DNA of 64,000 nt, from positions 310,001-374,000 of the forward strand of contig KI542674.1 of assembly GCA_000496135.1 (NCBI GenBank), written 5' to 3'. Below, piece by piece: positions 47,581-55,531 of the stretch. Source of the DNA: Thermoplasmatales archaeon E-plasma. Lineage in GTDB: Archaea; Thermoplasmatota; Thermoplasmata; Thermoplasmatales; Thermoplasmataceae. Each line of letters starts with the position of its first letter. Within the stretch, counting starts at the first letter, position 1. The notes under the pieces were generated by a model. That model searched no databases. It was not told the DNA's origin and saw only the letters and a list, made by a program, of their open reading frames with translations. The position numbers and the translations under genes were made by a program.

Positions 47581-48378
47581 TCACTTTGAAAAATCTATCT
47601 TCCTGAAAGTGCAATAGATATATCCTGATAACCCTGCCATATTTCTCAGGATCAATATTGGAGATCTAATATGGGTTGTTATTTTCCCTTTCTCCACTTC
47701 TCCCCAAACCTGTCTGTTCTTGATTCTAAGCTGCTTTCTGCCATACCCGTTCCAGAAAGCCTGCTTTATGACTCCCCTTATGCCTTTGCGCGATCGGTGC
47801 CTTACAATACATTCTTCGCATATGGCCCACCTGGCTCCGTTTTGTATCGCCCTGAGATTGAGATCTATATCCTCTGCGGTAACAAATGATTCATCAAATC
47901 CACCCAATCTTTCAAACAGAGATTTTTTGATTCCCAGATTCATTGATGGTAGGGTAATTTCAAAGCCTTTGAAATATAGGGAGACCCTTGGGAGATTGCT
48001 GCTTCCCCTGCCCTCCATGCTCACCGTTTTTCCTGCCACAAGGTCGTATTCATCAAGGGCACTTGCCATTCTCCTGACCCAATCTCCGTCCGGTATTGCA
48101 TCACCGTCGGTAAATATGATATATTTACCCTGAGAAGCACTCACACCTATATTCCTGCCCTGCCCCCTTGAGCAGCCCTGCCTTATGTATTTTATATCGG
48201 TATTTTCCCTGCACATCCTTTCCATAATAGATCTGGTTTCATCATTGCTGTTGGAATCTACAATAATGACCTCAAATTCTCCCTTCTCCTGCCTTAATGC
48301 ATCCATAAGTTGCTGAAGATTCTTTCCTTCATTCTTTACGGTTATTACAACTGATGCAATGATTTCTCCTATACCCAA
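47581..48378 (-). CDS. family 2 glycosyltransferase
   Basis: A 265-residue GT-A enzyme. VVITVKNEGKNLQQLMDAL opens it; EVIIVDSNSNDET and IIFTDGDAIPDGDWV hold the nucleotide and metal (DGD) residues; GGFDESFVTAEDIDLNLRA holds the catalytic ED region. There is no membrane segment. It overlaps the small zinc protein by ten bases. Sugar and acceptor unknown, probably surface glycan. Confidence 0.85.
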   Translation of the reverse strand: MGIGEIIASVVITVKNEGKNLQQLMDALRQEKGEFEVIIVDSNSNDETRSIMERMCRENTDIKYIRQGCSRGQGRNIGVSASQGKYIIFTDGDAIPDGDWVRRMASALDEYDLVAGKTVSMEGRGSSNLPRVSLYFKGFEITLPSMNLGIKKSLFERLGGFDESFVTAEDIDLNLRAIQNGARWAICEECIVRHRSRKGIRGVIKQAFWNGYGRKQLRIKNRQVWGEVEKGKITTHIRSPILILRNMAGLSGYIYCTFRKIDFSK

Positions 48379-48560
48379 TCAGCCCTCTGATTTTTCCTCT
48401 CTTCCTTTGTTTCCTTTTTGAACTTTTTATAATGTTCCTTGCACAGATGGACTTTTGTACTGTCTCCAGTTATTTCAAGAGCTTTCTTTGCCAGAACAGC
48501 ATCAACCGTATGAAAACTTTCCTCCTTACAATCTCTAACCTGACACATCTTTTTTGGCAT
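48369..48560 (-). CDS. small Cys/His protein, 63 aa
   Basis: The sequence has CQVRDCKEESFHTV and later HLCKEHYKKFKKETKEE, giving a Cys/His set that could bind one zinc ion, and a lysine-rich tail. It lies just before the glycosyltransferase gene and next to RNase P RNA. I know of no assigned function. Confidence 0.55.
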   Translation of the reverse strand: MPKKMCQVRDCKEESFHTVDAVLAKKALEITGDSTKVHLCKEHYKKFKKETKEERKNQRADWV

Positions 48561-48605
48561 TATTCAATATATATTATCTATCCTTAAGCTTTATGCGAAA
48601 ATGAT

Positions 48606-48920
48606 GGGACTGCCCGGAGTAAGCCCCCTTCTGTTACCCCTTTCAGGCTTGCAGCATTCGACTGATCGGCCTTTAGCCTTCGTCCTACCTGACCCTCCCG
48701 GTGGCGTCACAGGGTCTGTTTGGACTTTCTCCGGCCAGGATAAGTTCCCATCGCCACCCCCGGAAACATCATGTTTTCCAGTCATATTTTACCGGGGAGC
48801 GTTTATTTCTTTTCTCATTGCCATTCCTCTCGGAATACCGGCTTTGGACGGTTGGCCTCCACCTGCGGAGGGGGGACTTTCCTCACCTCATGGGCGTCAG
48901 CTGCTCTCGGGCTTTCCCAC
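48606..48920 (-). ncRNA. rnpB: RNase P RNA
   Basis: On the minus strand the 5' part reads GAGGTGAGGAAAGTCC, the universal CR-I region, and the 3' part reads ACAGAAGGGGGCTTACT, the CR-V partner that forms P4. The outer ends GGGAAAGCCCG and CGGGCAGTCCC pair as P1. It processes the 5' ends of tRNAs with archaeal Pop5/Rpp proteins. Open frames across this stretch are not genes. The ends are set by P1 and may be off by a few bases. Confidence 0.92.
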
Positions 48921-49091
48921 GATTGATAACACTGAAGGATATTTAAGAGGTATCACCGTGTTGTCTGAGTTTATACATAAAAATAGCTGAATTTCATATC
49001 TAAAATTAAGTCTGTTTCCGCATAATACTTGAATTTTGTGTACTGATCTATTGTACCATAAACTAGTTTATGTTTCTACCAATAGTTAATC

Positions 49092-49484
49092 ATGAACAAA
49101 ACAGCAGTTTTAGTTTTAGCAATATCATCTCTGATGATAATGTCCGGAAGCCTTGCCTTTGCGCAGGGAGTCAATACGGATAATTCCTCCTCAGCGATGA
49201 TAAAGTTGTCTGCATACTCAGTAGGATCTTATAACAGCTTTGGCACACTTAACAATATAACATATACAAGCGGAGAGACTGGTATTCAGACAGAGATAGC
49301 ATCTTCGGTTTATGTTAACGGGTCAGCAATGTCTGTACCATCAAATTCAGGCAATGAAAAGGTTTCTTTTGTAACTGTAAAAAATGAAACACTCATAGGA
49401 ATTACAGAGCCCAAAAGCACTGATAATAGCGACCTCCCCAACATTGCCCAACTCTGGGAAAAGCGACCATTAAATTTGATTTGA
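49092..49484 (+). CDS. N-terminal part of a frameshifted surface protein
   Basis: A signal peptide (TAVLVLAISSLMIMSGSLAFA) followed by about 100 residues rich in Ser, Asn and Thr with N-glycosylation-type sites. Near 49430-49480 the frame loses the character of the family and ends; the -1 frame carries on without its own signal peptide. Together with the following frame it forms one protein of about 610 residues. Confidence 0.6.
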   Translation: MNKTAVLVLAISSLMIMSGSLAFAQGVNTDNSSSAMIKLSAYSVGSYNSFGTLNNITYTSGETGIQTEIASSVYVNGSAMSVPSNSGNEKVSFVTVKNETLIGITEPKSTDNSDLPNIAQLWEKRPLNLI

Positions 49485-50935
49485 CAACAGTGGCTAAACC
49501 CTTTGCTTTTAATCTGAACGTTTCATCAAATGCATCCCTGGGAAGCCTGATTCAGTTTAACACATTCATGAAATTATCAATGAAAGGATATTCAGCCTAC
49601 CAGATTTCCAATGGATCGTTCACAGGATATTTTGTAACTAACGGACAGGTAAACCTGTCATCAAATGGAATGCAGATAACGGTGAATAACAATGGAAGCA
49701 TGATGCTTATTGCCGGCTTTATTTCAAATGGCGGAGTGAAAAACTTACTTGAAAAATATTTCGGTGAGAATGAAAAAGAAAATAGATTCTCCTACAATAA
49801 TACAACAGGACAGGTAAGCGGGAAATTTGTTAATTTCAACTATTCCACATCAAATCAGATCATTTATAACATGTCCGGAACTTTCAGCGGGCAGACCGTG
49901 CCGGTATTTACACATGTAAACGCCTCTGGTAATAGTGTGCTCATAAGTAAAGCCAGTATGAGTTCCATTCCATTGAACAAAGTGATTACAGTGGGATCAG
50001 TGTTCTTCTATGCCAATGAGAGTTTTATATATGTCGTTCACGACACACCTTCTATGCAGTCTGCATTTGCTTTGAGAAATGGAACGCTAAACCTTACTCT
50101 GGCCAGTGGACTGAGCGCATCCATTTTCTCTACTACGTCAGCAAAGGTATCTTATAGTGCATATGCTATTGCCGATAACGAAGATACCCAGAACAGTATT
50201 CTGCTTGGAGTTGGTGGCCATATCAATGCGCAGAGTCAGGCTGTCATAATTACAGGACAAAACTTTACAGGGTTCCTGATGGTCCCGGGCAATGCAAGTA
50301 TAACAATCAGCAATGGAATGATATCCATATCAACTAAAGATGTCGCTGTAATTCACTTCGTTTCCCCGCCAGGCCTGAGAAGCATTGGAAAACTTAACAG
50401 CGATATCAGGAATGCAATAGAGACAGGAAAAATTTCTGACCAGATAGTAATCAATGCTACAAGTGCCGGTCCCAGCTCAAACCTTACAATTGGATTTAAT
50501 GGAACAGTGAACGCCGATGTTTCATCTCAGTCACAGGGAAAGGCAACAGTATCTCTTTCATCAACAAATCACAGGGGAACCACAATAGCAGTTTTCGTAA
50601 CGAAGGAATTTCTTGGAACATCAAACACAGTCTATCTCAAATTTGATGGCAGCGTAATCAACATTACAGGTGCATCTTCAATTTTCAACATAACATCAAC
50701 CACAAATGCATATTATGCGGTAATAAACGAATCATCGGGTGTAATGATATTGATTCACGTACCACACTTTTCAAACCACACAATAGAAATCAGTTCTACC
50801 CCCTATTCAACAAGTACCTCAACACCTACTCCAACCAACGTTCCACTAAATGTTGAATATTTCTCAATTGCGGCTGGCGTCGGGATAATAGCAATAGTTG
50901 GTGTAGCAGCGCTGGTTATGAGAAGAAAGAAATAA
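49481..50935 (+). CDS. main part of a frameshifted surface protein
   Basis: 484 residues, mostly beta-rich and full of N-x-S/T sites, with a Thr/Pro stalk (STSTPTPTNVP) and a C-terminal membrane anchor (FSIAAGVGIIAIVGVAALVM) ending RRKK. The frame is open from about 49431 (after TAG), so the TTG at 49481 is not a real start. The design is that of an S-layer-like or secreted glycoprotein; function unknown. A T-run follows the stop. Confidence 0.6.
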   Translation: MTTVAKPFAFNLNVSSNASLGSLIQFNTFMKLSMKGYSAYQISNGSFTGYFVTNGQVNLSSNGMQITVNNNGSMMLIAGFISNGGVKNLLEKYFGENEKENRFSYNNTTGQVSGKFVNFNYSTSNQIIYNMSGTFSGQTVPVFTHVNASGNSVLISKASMSSIPLNKVITVGSVFFYANESFIYVVHDTPSMQSAFALRNGTLNLTLASGLSASIFSTTSAKVSYSAYAIADNEDTQNSILLGVGGHINAQSQAVIITGQNFTGFLMVPGNASITISNGMISISTKDVAVIHFVSPPGLRSIGKLNSDIRNAIETGKISDQIVINATSAGPSSNLTIGFNGTVNADVSSQSQGKATVSLSSTNHRGTTIAVFVTKEFLGTSNTVYLKFDGSVINITGASSIFNITSTTNAYYAVINESSGVMILIHVPHFSNHTIEISSTPYSTSTSTPTPTNVPLNVEYFSIAAGVGIIAIVGVAALVMRRKK

Positions 50936-51128
50936 CTAACCATATTTTTTTTAAATCCCATTTTTTATTGAATTAGAAATGATTGAATTTAACTTGTTAA
51001 CTTTATTTTATCTGATTTTTAACACATCCGAATATACCTTGTAAATTTGTATCATCATGTTTATGATTCCTTATATTCACAGATTATTACTTTCAGACAA
51101 GCGTGTTCGAATTCTGTTTTCTTCCGGT

Positions 51129-51572
51129 TCATAATTTCTTACTCGTATTTTTTGAAATTTCACTTAAAACATCTTTGCATAATAATACTGCCTTTTTAGA
51201 AGGTTCCATATATTTCAGAGCAATTTTTTCAAGGCTTTCTTCATCTATATTATAATTGAATGTGTATCCACTGGTTTGACGGTTGCCAAGCAGTTCAGGA
51301 AGCAGGGACCTTACCATTTCCTTTATTTTATCTCTATTAAGTTTTGATATTTTTTGGGAATTAACAATATTGTTTTCCACAATTTCAATTATGTTATGAT
51401 TTTTTGGTGGTTCAATACCAAGTGCAAACAGGACAGCTTTGAGAGATATCTCAACAGCCATTTCTTCGCTGTACAAACATGTATTATATACCCCCTCCTT
51501 TGCCATTGTTTCGGCCGTTTTAATCCAGCTTTCTGCTGTCTCCATGGCCTTCTCTGATATTCCTATTCCCAT
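51129..51572 (-). CDS. HEPN-domain protein
   Basis: A 147-residue all-helical HEPN protein: AMETAESWIKTAETMAKEGV, CLYSEEMAVEISLKAVLFALG, and the ending EKIALKYMEPSKKAVLLCKDVL. These are usually RNases or toxins paired with a nucleotidyltransferase. The typical Arg-x4-6-His is not clear (NRQTSGYTFN instead), so the activity is doubtful. It overlaps the nucleotidyltransferase gene by ten bases. Confidence 0.8.
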   Translation of the reverse strand: MGIGISEKAMETAESWIKTAETMAKEGVYNTCLYSEEMAVEISLKAVLFALGIEPPKNHNIIEIVENNIVNSQKISKLNRDKIKEMVRSLLPELLGNRQTSGYTFNYNIDEESLEKIALKYMEPSKKAVLLCKDVLSEISKNTSKKL

Positions 51573-52147
51573 ACGAGCATTTCACCTGATTTTGTATTTT
51601 TACGTTTATGCTTGATCTTTGCAATTTTATCCAGAAATTCAGAAACTGTGCTTCCACGTTGAAAAAGAACTATTCCGTAATCAGCTATTTCAAAGTATAA
51701 CGGATTTAGGACTTCCAGATCTGCAGGCGTCAATATGAGCGGACTTATAAATAGTGACAGGCCTCTTTTTATCAGTATATCCTGATATGAATTTACCTCC
51801 CTTCTTTTCAAATTTAAATACTCCTGGTATTCGATGAATTTAGAGTCTGTTATAATGGCTAAATCAATATCACTAAATTTAGAAAAACTGTTCTTTGTAA
51901 TGGAACCATAAAGTATTACACCCAGTGTGTGAGGATTTTCATCTATCAAGTCCACAAAACGCATTATGTAATTTTTTATATCCTGATCCATTTTCAACAG
52001 GGTAAGTTGCTTCCCTGCAGTTTGTTTTATAACCTCTGTGAAAGAACTTCGTCTGCCCGTAATTTGCTCTATAATTTGCTTAAATTCACTTAGTTCTGAA
52101 TATGCTTCTTCAGTGAGCAGGGTCTGCTTGAATTTTCCCATAATCAT
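51563..52147 (-). CDS. MNT-type nucleotidyltransferase (HEPN partner)
   Basis: A 194-residue protein. Residues 1-55 form a helical region with RRSSFTEVIKQTAGKQLTLL that looks like an antitoxin DNA-binding start. Then VILYGSITKNSFSKFSDIDLAII gives the GS-x9-D-x-D active site. In MNT/HEPN pairs this protein AMPylates and silences the HEPN toxin. Met3 is a possible start. Confidence 0.82.
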   Translation of the reverse strand: MIMGKFKQTLLTEEAYSELSEFKQIIEQITGRRSSFTEVIKQTAGKQLTLLKMDQDIKNYIMRFVDLIDENPHTLGVILYGSITKNSFSKFSDIDLAIITDSKFIEYQEYLNLKRREVNSYQDILIKRGLSLFISPLILTPADLEVLNPLYFEIADYGIVLFQRGSTVSEFLDKIAKIKHKRKNTKSGEMLVWE

Positions 52148-52452
52148 ATGTATGTAGTATACATATATAAAGTGCTTTCAAAGATCAGGTGATTGCTCTG
52201 AGATGGTGTTCATGATGGTGAACAGGATAATTCAACCTTAGGTCGTCAGATTATCTTACATACTGATTTTATTCGGTGGTTTTTTAAGTTGACTAAAATT
52301 TCCTGAATAATGAGTTGTAACTGTATTTACTCCATTGTTCTTTGAATTGTTTCCTGATTCCGCTGGATCAATTCGTAATTCAGCTTTTTCCTGAAGAATG
52401 TCGATTTAAGATGGAAAATGAAATGCCCATAAAATTGCAGTGTGAAAATCCG
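52148..52452. other. gap without a gene
   Basis: I see no supported gene. The only local structure is the inverted repeat GTTCA-TGATGG-TGAAC near 52207-52222. Confidence 0.3.
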
Positions 52453-52662
52453 CTATATTGATATGGCTGATTCTCTCTTCAAGAGAATTTCTACAATATT
52501 CTTTGGCAGATAAATGATGTCATTTTTTCTCAGGTAATAATTTCCATCCTTGAGTGCTATGGGCATGTAATCGACTGTAATTCTAAGTCTTGCAAGGTCC
52601 TCGCTTCTGGCGAGTTGTGTTTTGAGGTACCCCGATCTCCTGTTTGATTTCCGGCTCTTCAT
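52453..52662 (-). CDS. gins51: GINS51 C-terminal (B) domain, frameshifted
   Basis: From about residue 25 this frame reads LARLRITVDYMPIALKDGNY, then YLRKNDIIYLPKNIVEILLK, the beta-rich GINS B domain that normally follows the linker. The first 20 residues overlap the A-domain frame and are likely not translated. It lies +1 relative to the A-domain frame. GINS activates the MCM helicase at replication forks. Confidence 0.75.
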   Translation of the reverse strand: MKSRKSNRRSGYLKTQLARSEDLARLRITVDYMPIALKDGNYYLRKNDIIYLPKNIVEILLKRESAISI

Positions 52663-53083
52663 GGGATTCCTCAGGACTCTCCCTCTCCTGAATCTTGCCA
52701 GGGTCTATGAGAGAATCACGGATTGCCATCATCTCATTATGCATTTTCATAATGAACTCCCTTTCCTGTGGAGTTAAAATGTCGAGCGTTTTTCCTTCTA
52801 TATCATAAAGTGATTCCCGAAGGATCTTCTCATACCTCTTTTGAAAAAAAAGTGATAGTGATTTTTTGATATTTCCTTCTCTCTCCCTTACAGCTATATA
52901 CTGATCAATGTCCCCTTTTGATAATGATTCCTCTGCCATTCCCTTTAAAAAAAGGAGTGCTTCCCTTACTTCCGAGTAGAAGTCCTGATTGATTCTGTTC
53001 AGTGTTACTCCCTTGGATTCGATTCTTGAGTAATCTCTGATTTTTTTGAACAGACGATCAATGTCTGAGGCGTTTAATGGCAT
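52583..53083 (-). CDS. gins51: GINS51 N-terminal (A) domain, frameshifted
   Basis: The helical A domain: DRLFKKIRDYSRIESKGVTL, FYSEVREALLFLKGMAEESL, and ILTPQEREFIMKMHNEMMAI, followed by an acidic linker (ESPEESHEEPEIKQE). The frame then ends in a basic stretch unlike the family, while the +1 frame carries the B domain. An essential replication gene should not be broken, so a recoding event, separate translation or a sequence error is expected. Confidence 0.75.
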   Translation of the reverse strand: MPLNASDIDRLFKKIRDYSRIESKGVTLNRINQDFYSEVREALLFLKGMAEESLSKGDIDQYIAVREREGNIKKSLSLFFQKRYEKILRESLYDIEGKTLDILTPQEREFIMKMHNEMMAIRDSLIDPGKIQERESPEESHEEPEIKQEIGVPQNTTRQKRGPCKT

Positions 53084-53388
53084 TTCATTACACTATTTGC
53101 CTCGAGTATTTTAATTTCTTGAACGCTGTAATGATATTCAATCGGGTTATAGAAACCTTATTTCTACTAAAATGGAAAAGTGTTCTTTTGTTATCAAACT
53201 TAACCATTGGACATCTTACTGCCTTAATAAGCCATAGGATTCTATAAGGTTGTAACATTCAACATTTCTGATTGGGGTGTGGTCTAAAACTCTAGTAAAA
53301 TAATTATATATAAGAGCATCAAATACCTGCTTACTCTCTGTGAGCCTTTACTTATTTACCATAAGCGGCTCCCAATTGGGGTGAAACA
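53084..53388. promoter_or_regulatory. promoter region for rpl41e and tRNA-Trp
   Basis: About 305 bases without a gene. ATAATTATATATAAGAGC near 53302-53319 is a good TATA element for the short ribosomal gene and the tRNA that follows. Nothing else is evident. Confidence 0.5.
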
Positions 53389-53496
53389 TTGAAAAGAAGT
53401 TCAAGGGACTGGAAAAAACGCGGAAACATGCGATGGAAGTGGAGAAAGAAGAGAATCCGAAGGCTGAAAAAGCAGAGAAAGGCTAACAGAACGTAA
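53389..53496 (+). CDS. rpl41e: ribosomal protein L41e
   Basis: A 35-codon frame starting at TTG behind GGGGTGA. The second part, [19 protein letters not shown], is the L41e sequence, a single basic helix at the subunit interface. The ATG at 53428 gives the classic size of 22 residues; the TTG start, favoured by the ribosome site, adds a basic extension of 13. It ends one base before tRNA-Trp. Confidence 0.75.
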   Translation: MKRSSRDWKKRGNMRWKWRKKRIRRLKKQRKANRT

Positions 53497-53636
53497 GGGA
53501 GCATGGGGTAGTCAGGCATCCTATCGGGCTCCAGTCAGGGTATGTTTAGCAACGGGTCATCTGATTCATGATGAGTGACTGGAACTAAGAACCGGGAAGA
53601 GACCCGCAGATCTGGGTTCAAATCCCAGTGCTCCCA
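53497..53636 (+). tRNA. tRNA-Trp(CCA) with intron
   Basis: Acceptor GGGAGCA/TGCTCCC with discriminator A, anticodon CCA at 53531-53533, T arm CTGGGTTCAAATCCCAG. The anticodon stem CGGG/CCCG is separated by 67 extra bases (about 53535-53601), the canonical 37/38 intron position. Splicing leaves 73 bases. The integrase gene overlaps the second half on the other strand. Confidence 0.93.
53535..53601 (+). ncRNA. tRNA-Trp intron with box C/D-like guide features
   Basis: The intron holds CTGA (53561-53564) followed by TGATGAG (53569-53575), an internal D'/C' pair. CGGGTC before CTGA pairs with GACCCG of exon 2, and the fifth base upstream of CTGA faces C39, a position known to be 2'-O-methylated by haloarchaeal tRNA-Trp introns. 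GACTGGA (53577-53583) pairs with TCCAGTC around the anticodon. Outer C and D boxes are not clear. Confidence 0.6.
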
Positions 53637-54548
53637 TTTGGTCGCAACTGCTCCCGCGGGAATTTGATCCTCAAGAGTCATTTTCTCACTGCCACGAAAA
53701 AGCTTCTCGACAGCGAGTTTTCCCTTTTCCGCTGCTTCTTTTGAGGACAGGTGTTCGTATATAGTTGTGGTCTCAATGCGGGCATGTCCCAACAGAATTT
53801 GTACCATCCTTAGATCGTTCGTGGTTCTATACATATTCGTTCCGTAGAAGTGTCTGAACGAATGGGCATGGAGTTCCGGCATCCCTGTCTTTATTCCTAT
53901 CTTCTTGATCATGGTCCTGAGATAAGTATATGGCATTCTTCCTTGATCACTTGTGAAGAGAGATCTCTGATCAGATTGCATTCTGTAATTTTTGATATAT
54001 CCTTCCAACCTATTCAAGAAATCATCTGGAAGAGGAACATATCTATCTCTTTCTCCCTTCTCGGATCTGATATAAAGCATTCCCTCTTTGATGTCTTCCA
54101 TGTTGACTTTTTGCATTTCTCCTATTCTCATGCCTGAATATGCAAGGATTTCGATATCAAATCGGTTACGAAGCCACACCTCTTTATTATGATGGGAGTC
54201 ACAAAATTTAAGGATCCTTTGCAGCTGATCAGTTGTTGGGAGAAATGGATCCGGAGAAGGTTCTTTTTTTAGCCTTGGAGTGGATGTCTGGAATCCAAGG
54301 AAACGATACCAGTATTGCAGGTCCATCATTTCAATCCTCAGAGTCTTTTTCTTTATTCCATCCCTCTGACGTGATTCAATATACGAGTATAAGGCCTTGA
54401 TATCCGGTTTTGAGATATCAATCCTTGAATCAAGGAACCTTATCCTTCTTGCTCTTCTTTCTGCTGTTTGGAGGGCATCTCCTTTTCCTACTCTCTCAAG
54501 GTAAAAATCATTCAATTTTAAATCAAGATCTGGAACATTCTCACTCAT
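53535..54548 (-). CDS. int: tyrosine recombinase (integrase)
   Basis: 337 residues from the ATG that overlaps the upstream stop (ATGA); a further ATG 18 bases up is less likely. The N-terminal part is a SAM-like core-binding domain. Catalytic residues are Arg141 (YSGMRIGE), the HSFRH box with Arg232, His255 (LLGHARIET) and Tyr264 (TTTIYEHLS). The last 33 residues, from WEHWDLNPDLRVSS on, are the antisense reading of tRNA-Trp, and its stop lies in the tRNA intron. The gene is complete in the integrated state. Confidence 0.9.
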   Translation of the reverse strand: MSENVPDLDLKLNDFYLERVGKGDALQTAERRARRIRFLDSRIDISKPDIKALYSYIESRQRDGIKKKTLRIEMMDLQYWYRFLGFQTSTPRLKKEPSPDPFLPTTDQLQRILKFCDSHHNKEVWLRNRFDIEILAYSGMRIGEMQKVNMEDIKEGMLYIRSEKGERDRYVPLPDDFLNRLEGYIKNYRMQSDQRSLFTSDQGRMPYTYLRTMIKKIGIKTGMPELHAHSFRHFYGTNMYRTTNDLRMVQILLGHARIETTTIYEHLSSKEAAEKGKLAVEKLFRGSEKMTLEDQIPAGAVATKWEHWDLNPDLRVSSRFLVPVTHHESDDPLLNIP

Positions 54549-54904
54549 CTCTGCACCCCGTTCCATTTGGGAAGGAATAAACTTCTTCCTTTGGCATACT
54601 GATAACCCACCGATTCCATTTCTTTACACAAATTTTTAAAATCATCTACCTTGGATGGAATTCTTATCTTTTCTCCATCGATTTGAAGATCATATTTTGA
54701 AACGATCGCCATAAGACCTTGATTCGTTCCTTGTCCAGGTTTTTCTTCAGGTTTACCAGAGGTCCACAATCCAAATGGCTGAATTGCTCGATCCATCAAC
54801 AACCTGGTTGCCTCTCCGTTTAATTTTCCAGATGCTTTGATTTTCTCATCCACAGTCTCCATCCTTCCAATCATTTCATCAACCCATTTCGAAAAATCAT
54901 TCAT
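54545..54904 (-). CDS. element protein upstream of the integrase, not recognised
   Basis: About 119 residues from Met at 54904 (54922 is also possible). It reads as helices (MNDFSKWVDEMIGRMETVDE) then DLQIDGEKIRIPSKVDDFKN. Its stop overlaps the integrase ATG (ATGA). No known family. Confidence 0.55.
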   Translation of the reverse strand: MNDFSKWVDEMIGRMETVDEKIKASGKLNGEATRLLMDRAIQPFGLWTSGKPEEKPGQGTNQGLMAIVSKYDLQIDGEKIRIPSKVDDFKNLCKEMESVGYQYAKGRSLFLPKWNGVQR

Positions 54905-54998
54905 ACTCGGATTCACCTTCATAATCGTAATCCATCTCAGATCTGTCAATTCCTAATTCTTCGATTCTGTCTATTCTTCTTTTTTCCGTATCATTCAT
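54897..54998 (-). CDS. small acidic element protein, 33 aa
   Basis: MNDTEKRRIDRIEELGIDRS followed by an acidic EMDYDYEGESEYE end. It begins shortly after the stop of the 50-residue gene and its end overlaps the next ATG (ATGAATGA). The tight overlaps support it; function unknown. Confidence 0.4.
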   Translation of the reverse strand: MNDTEKRRIDRIEELGIDRSEMDYDYEGESEYE

Positions 54999-54999
54999 T

Positions 55000-55152
55000 T
55001 CAAATCTTCTCCATCAATTTTTTATCTCTAGACTTGGTCCAGTATCTTTCTCCATTATCATTCATCTTCAAATTGTCAATGGATTTCACAATCCTAAGAA
55101 TCTGCGGATCTGCTCTTTCCCATCCTTCTTTTGTCAAGTGTGATCCTTTCAT
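55000..55152 (-). CDS. small element protein, 50 aa
   Basis: MKGSHLTKEGWERADPQILR and KMNDNGERYWTKSRDKK; mixed charge, helical. The ATG overlaps the stop of the zinc-finger gene (ATGA) and is preceded by GAGGTATTGAG as a ribosome site. No family recognised. Confidence 0.5.
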   Translation of the reverse strand: MKGSHLTKEGWERADPQILRIVKSIDNLKMNDNGERYWTKSRDKKLMEKI

Positions 55153-55313
55153 CTCAATACCTCAGAATGCTTATGTTTCAGATGATTAGAACGAGATTTC
55201 ACAGTTACTATGTGTTCACAAAAACCACATCTATAATGTGGTTGAGTCTTTCCGTTCTTCCCTGCATAAGTGAAAAAATTGTTTGAGTCAAAATACTTTC
55301 CTTGGTAAATCAT
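55149..55313 (-). CDS. C2H2-like zinc-finger protein, 54 aa
   Basis: YRCGFCEHIVTVKSRSNHLK, then HKH, gives Cys-x2-Cys, 11 residues, and His-x2-His-x-His, the plan of a single C2H2 finger with a basic recognition helix. Such mini-fingers are common on archaeal plasmids and viruses as DNA-binding regulators. Its ATG overlaps the preceding stop and its stop overlaps the next ATG. Confidence 0.65.
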   Translation of the reverse strand: MIYQGKYFDSNNFFTYAGKNGKTQPHYRCGFCEHIVTVKSRSNHLKHKHSEVLR

Positions 55314-55531
55314 TGAGAAACACCTTCGTTAAATCTGATTGGAGATCTTCTTCCAAACTTCCTCAATGTCTTACCTTTCATGTTCCTTGTTGCACAAAGG
55401 TATTTTTCCAGAATATCTGATTCAGGAATCACATTTTTTAGGTTCTCCAGTGTTCTTTCGATTGCTAATAGATCAACAAAATCATGATACGTTCGGGATC
55501 TCTTTCTTTCCTTTCGAGCATTTGGGGACAT
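55310..55531 (-). CDS. basic element protein, 73 aa
   Basis: MSPNARKERKRSRTYHDFVD starts a basic protein with a middle helix (LAIERTLENLKNVI) and the ending RKFGRRSPIRFNEGVSQ. The ATG overlaps the stop of the membrane peptide (TAATG) and follows GGAGG at 12-13 bases; the frame extends further upstream, but that part is the antisense of nothing known and collides with two better genes. Confidence 0.5.
   Translation of the reverse strand: MSPNARKERKRSRTYHDFVDLLAIERTLENLKNVIPESDILEKYLCATRNMKGKTLRKFGRRSPIRFNEGVSQ

Noticed and set aside
48591-48990. Open frames of 64, 81 and 129 codons
   Set aside because: They lie across RNase P RNA, whose conserved regions explain the open, GC-rich sequence.
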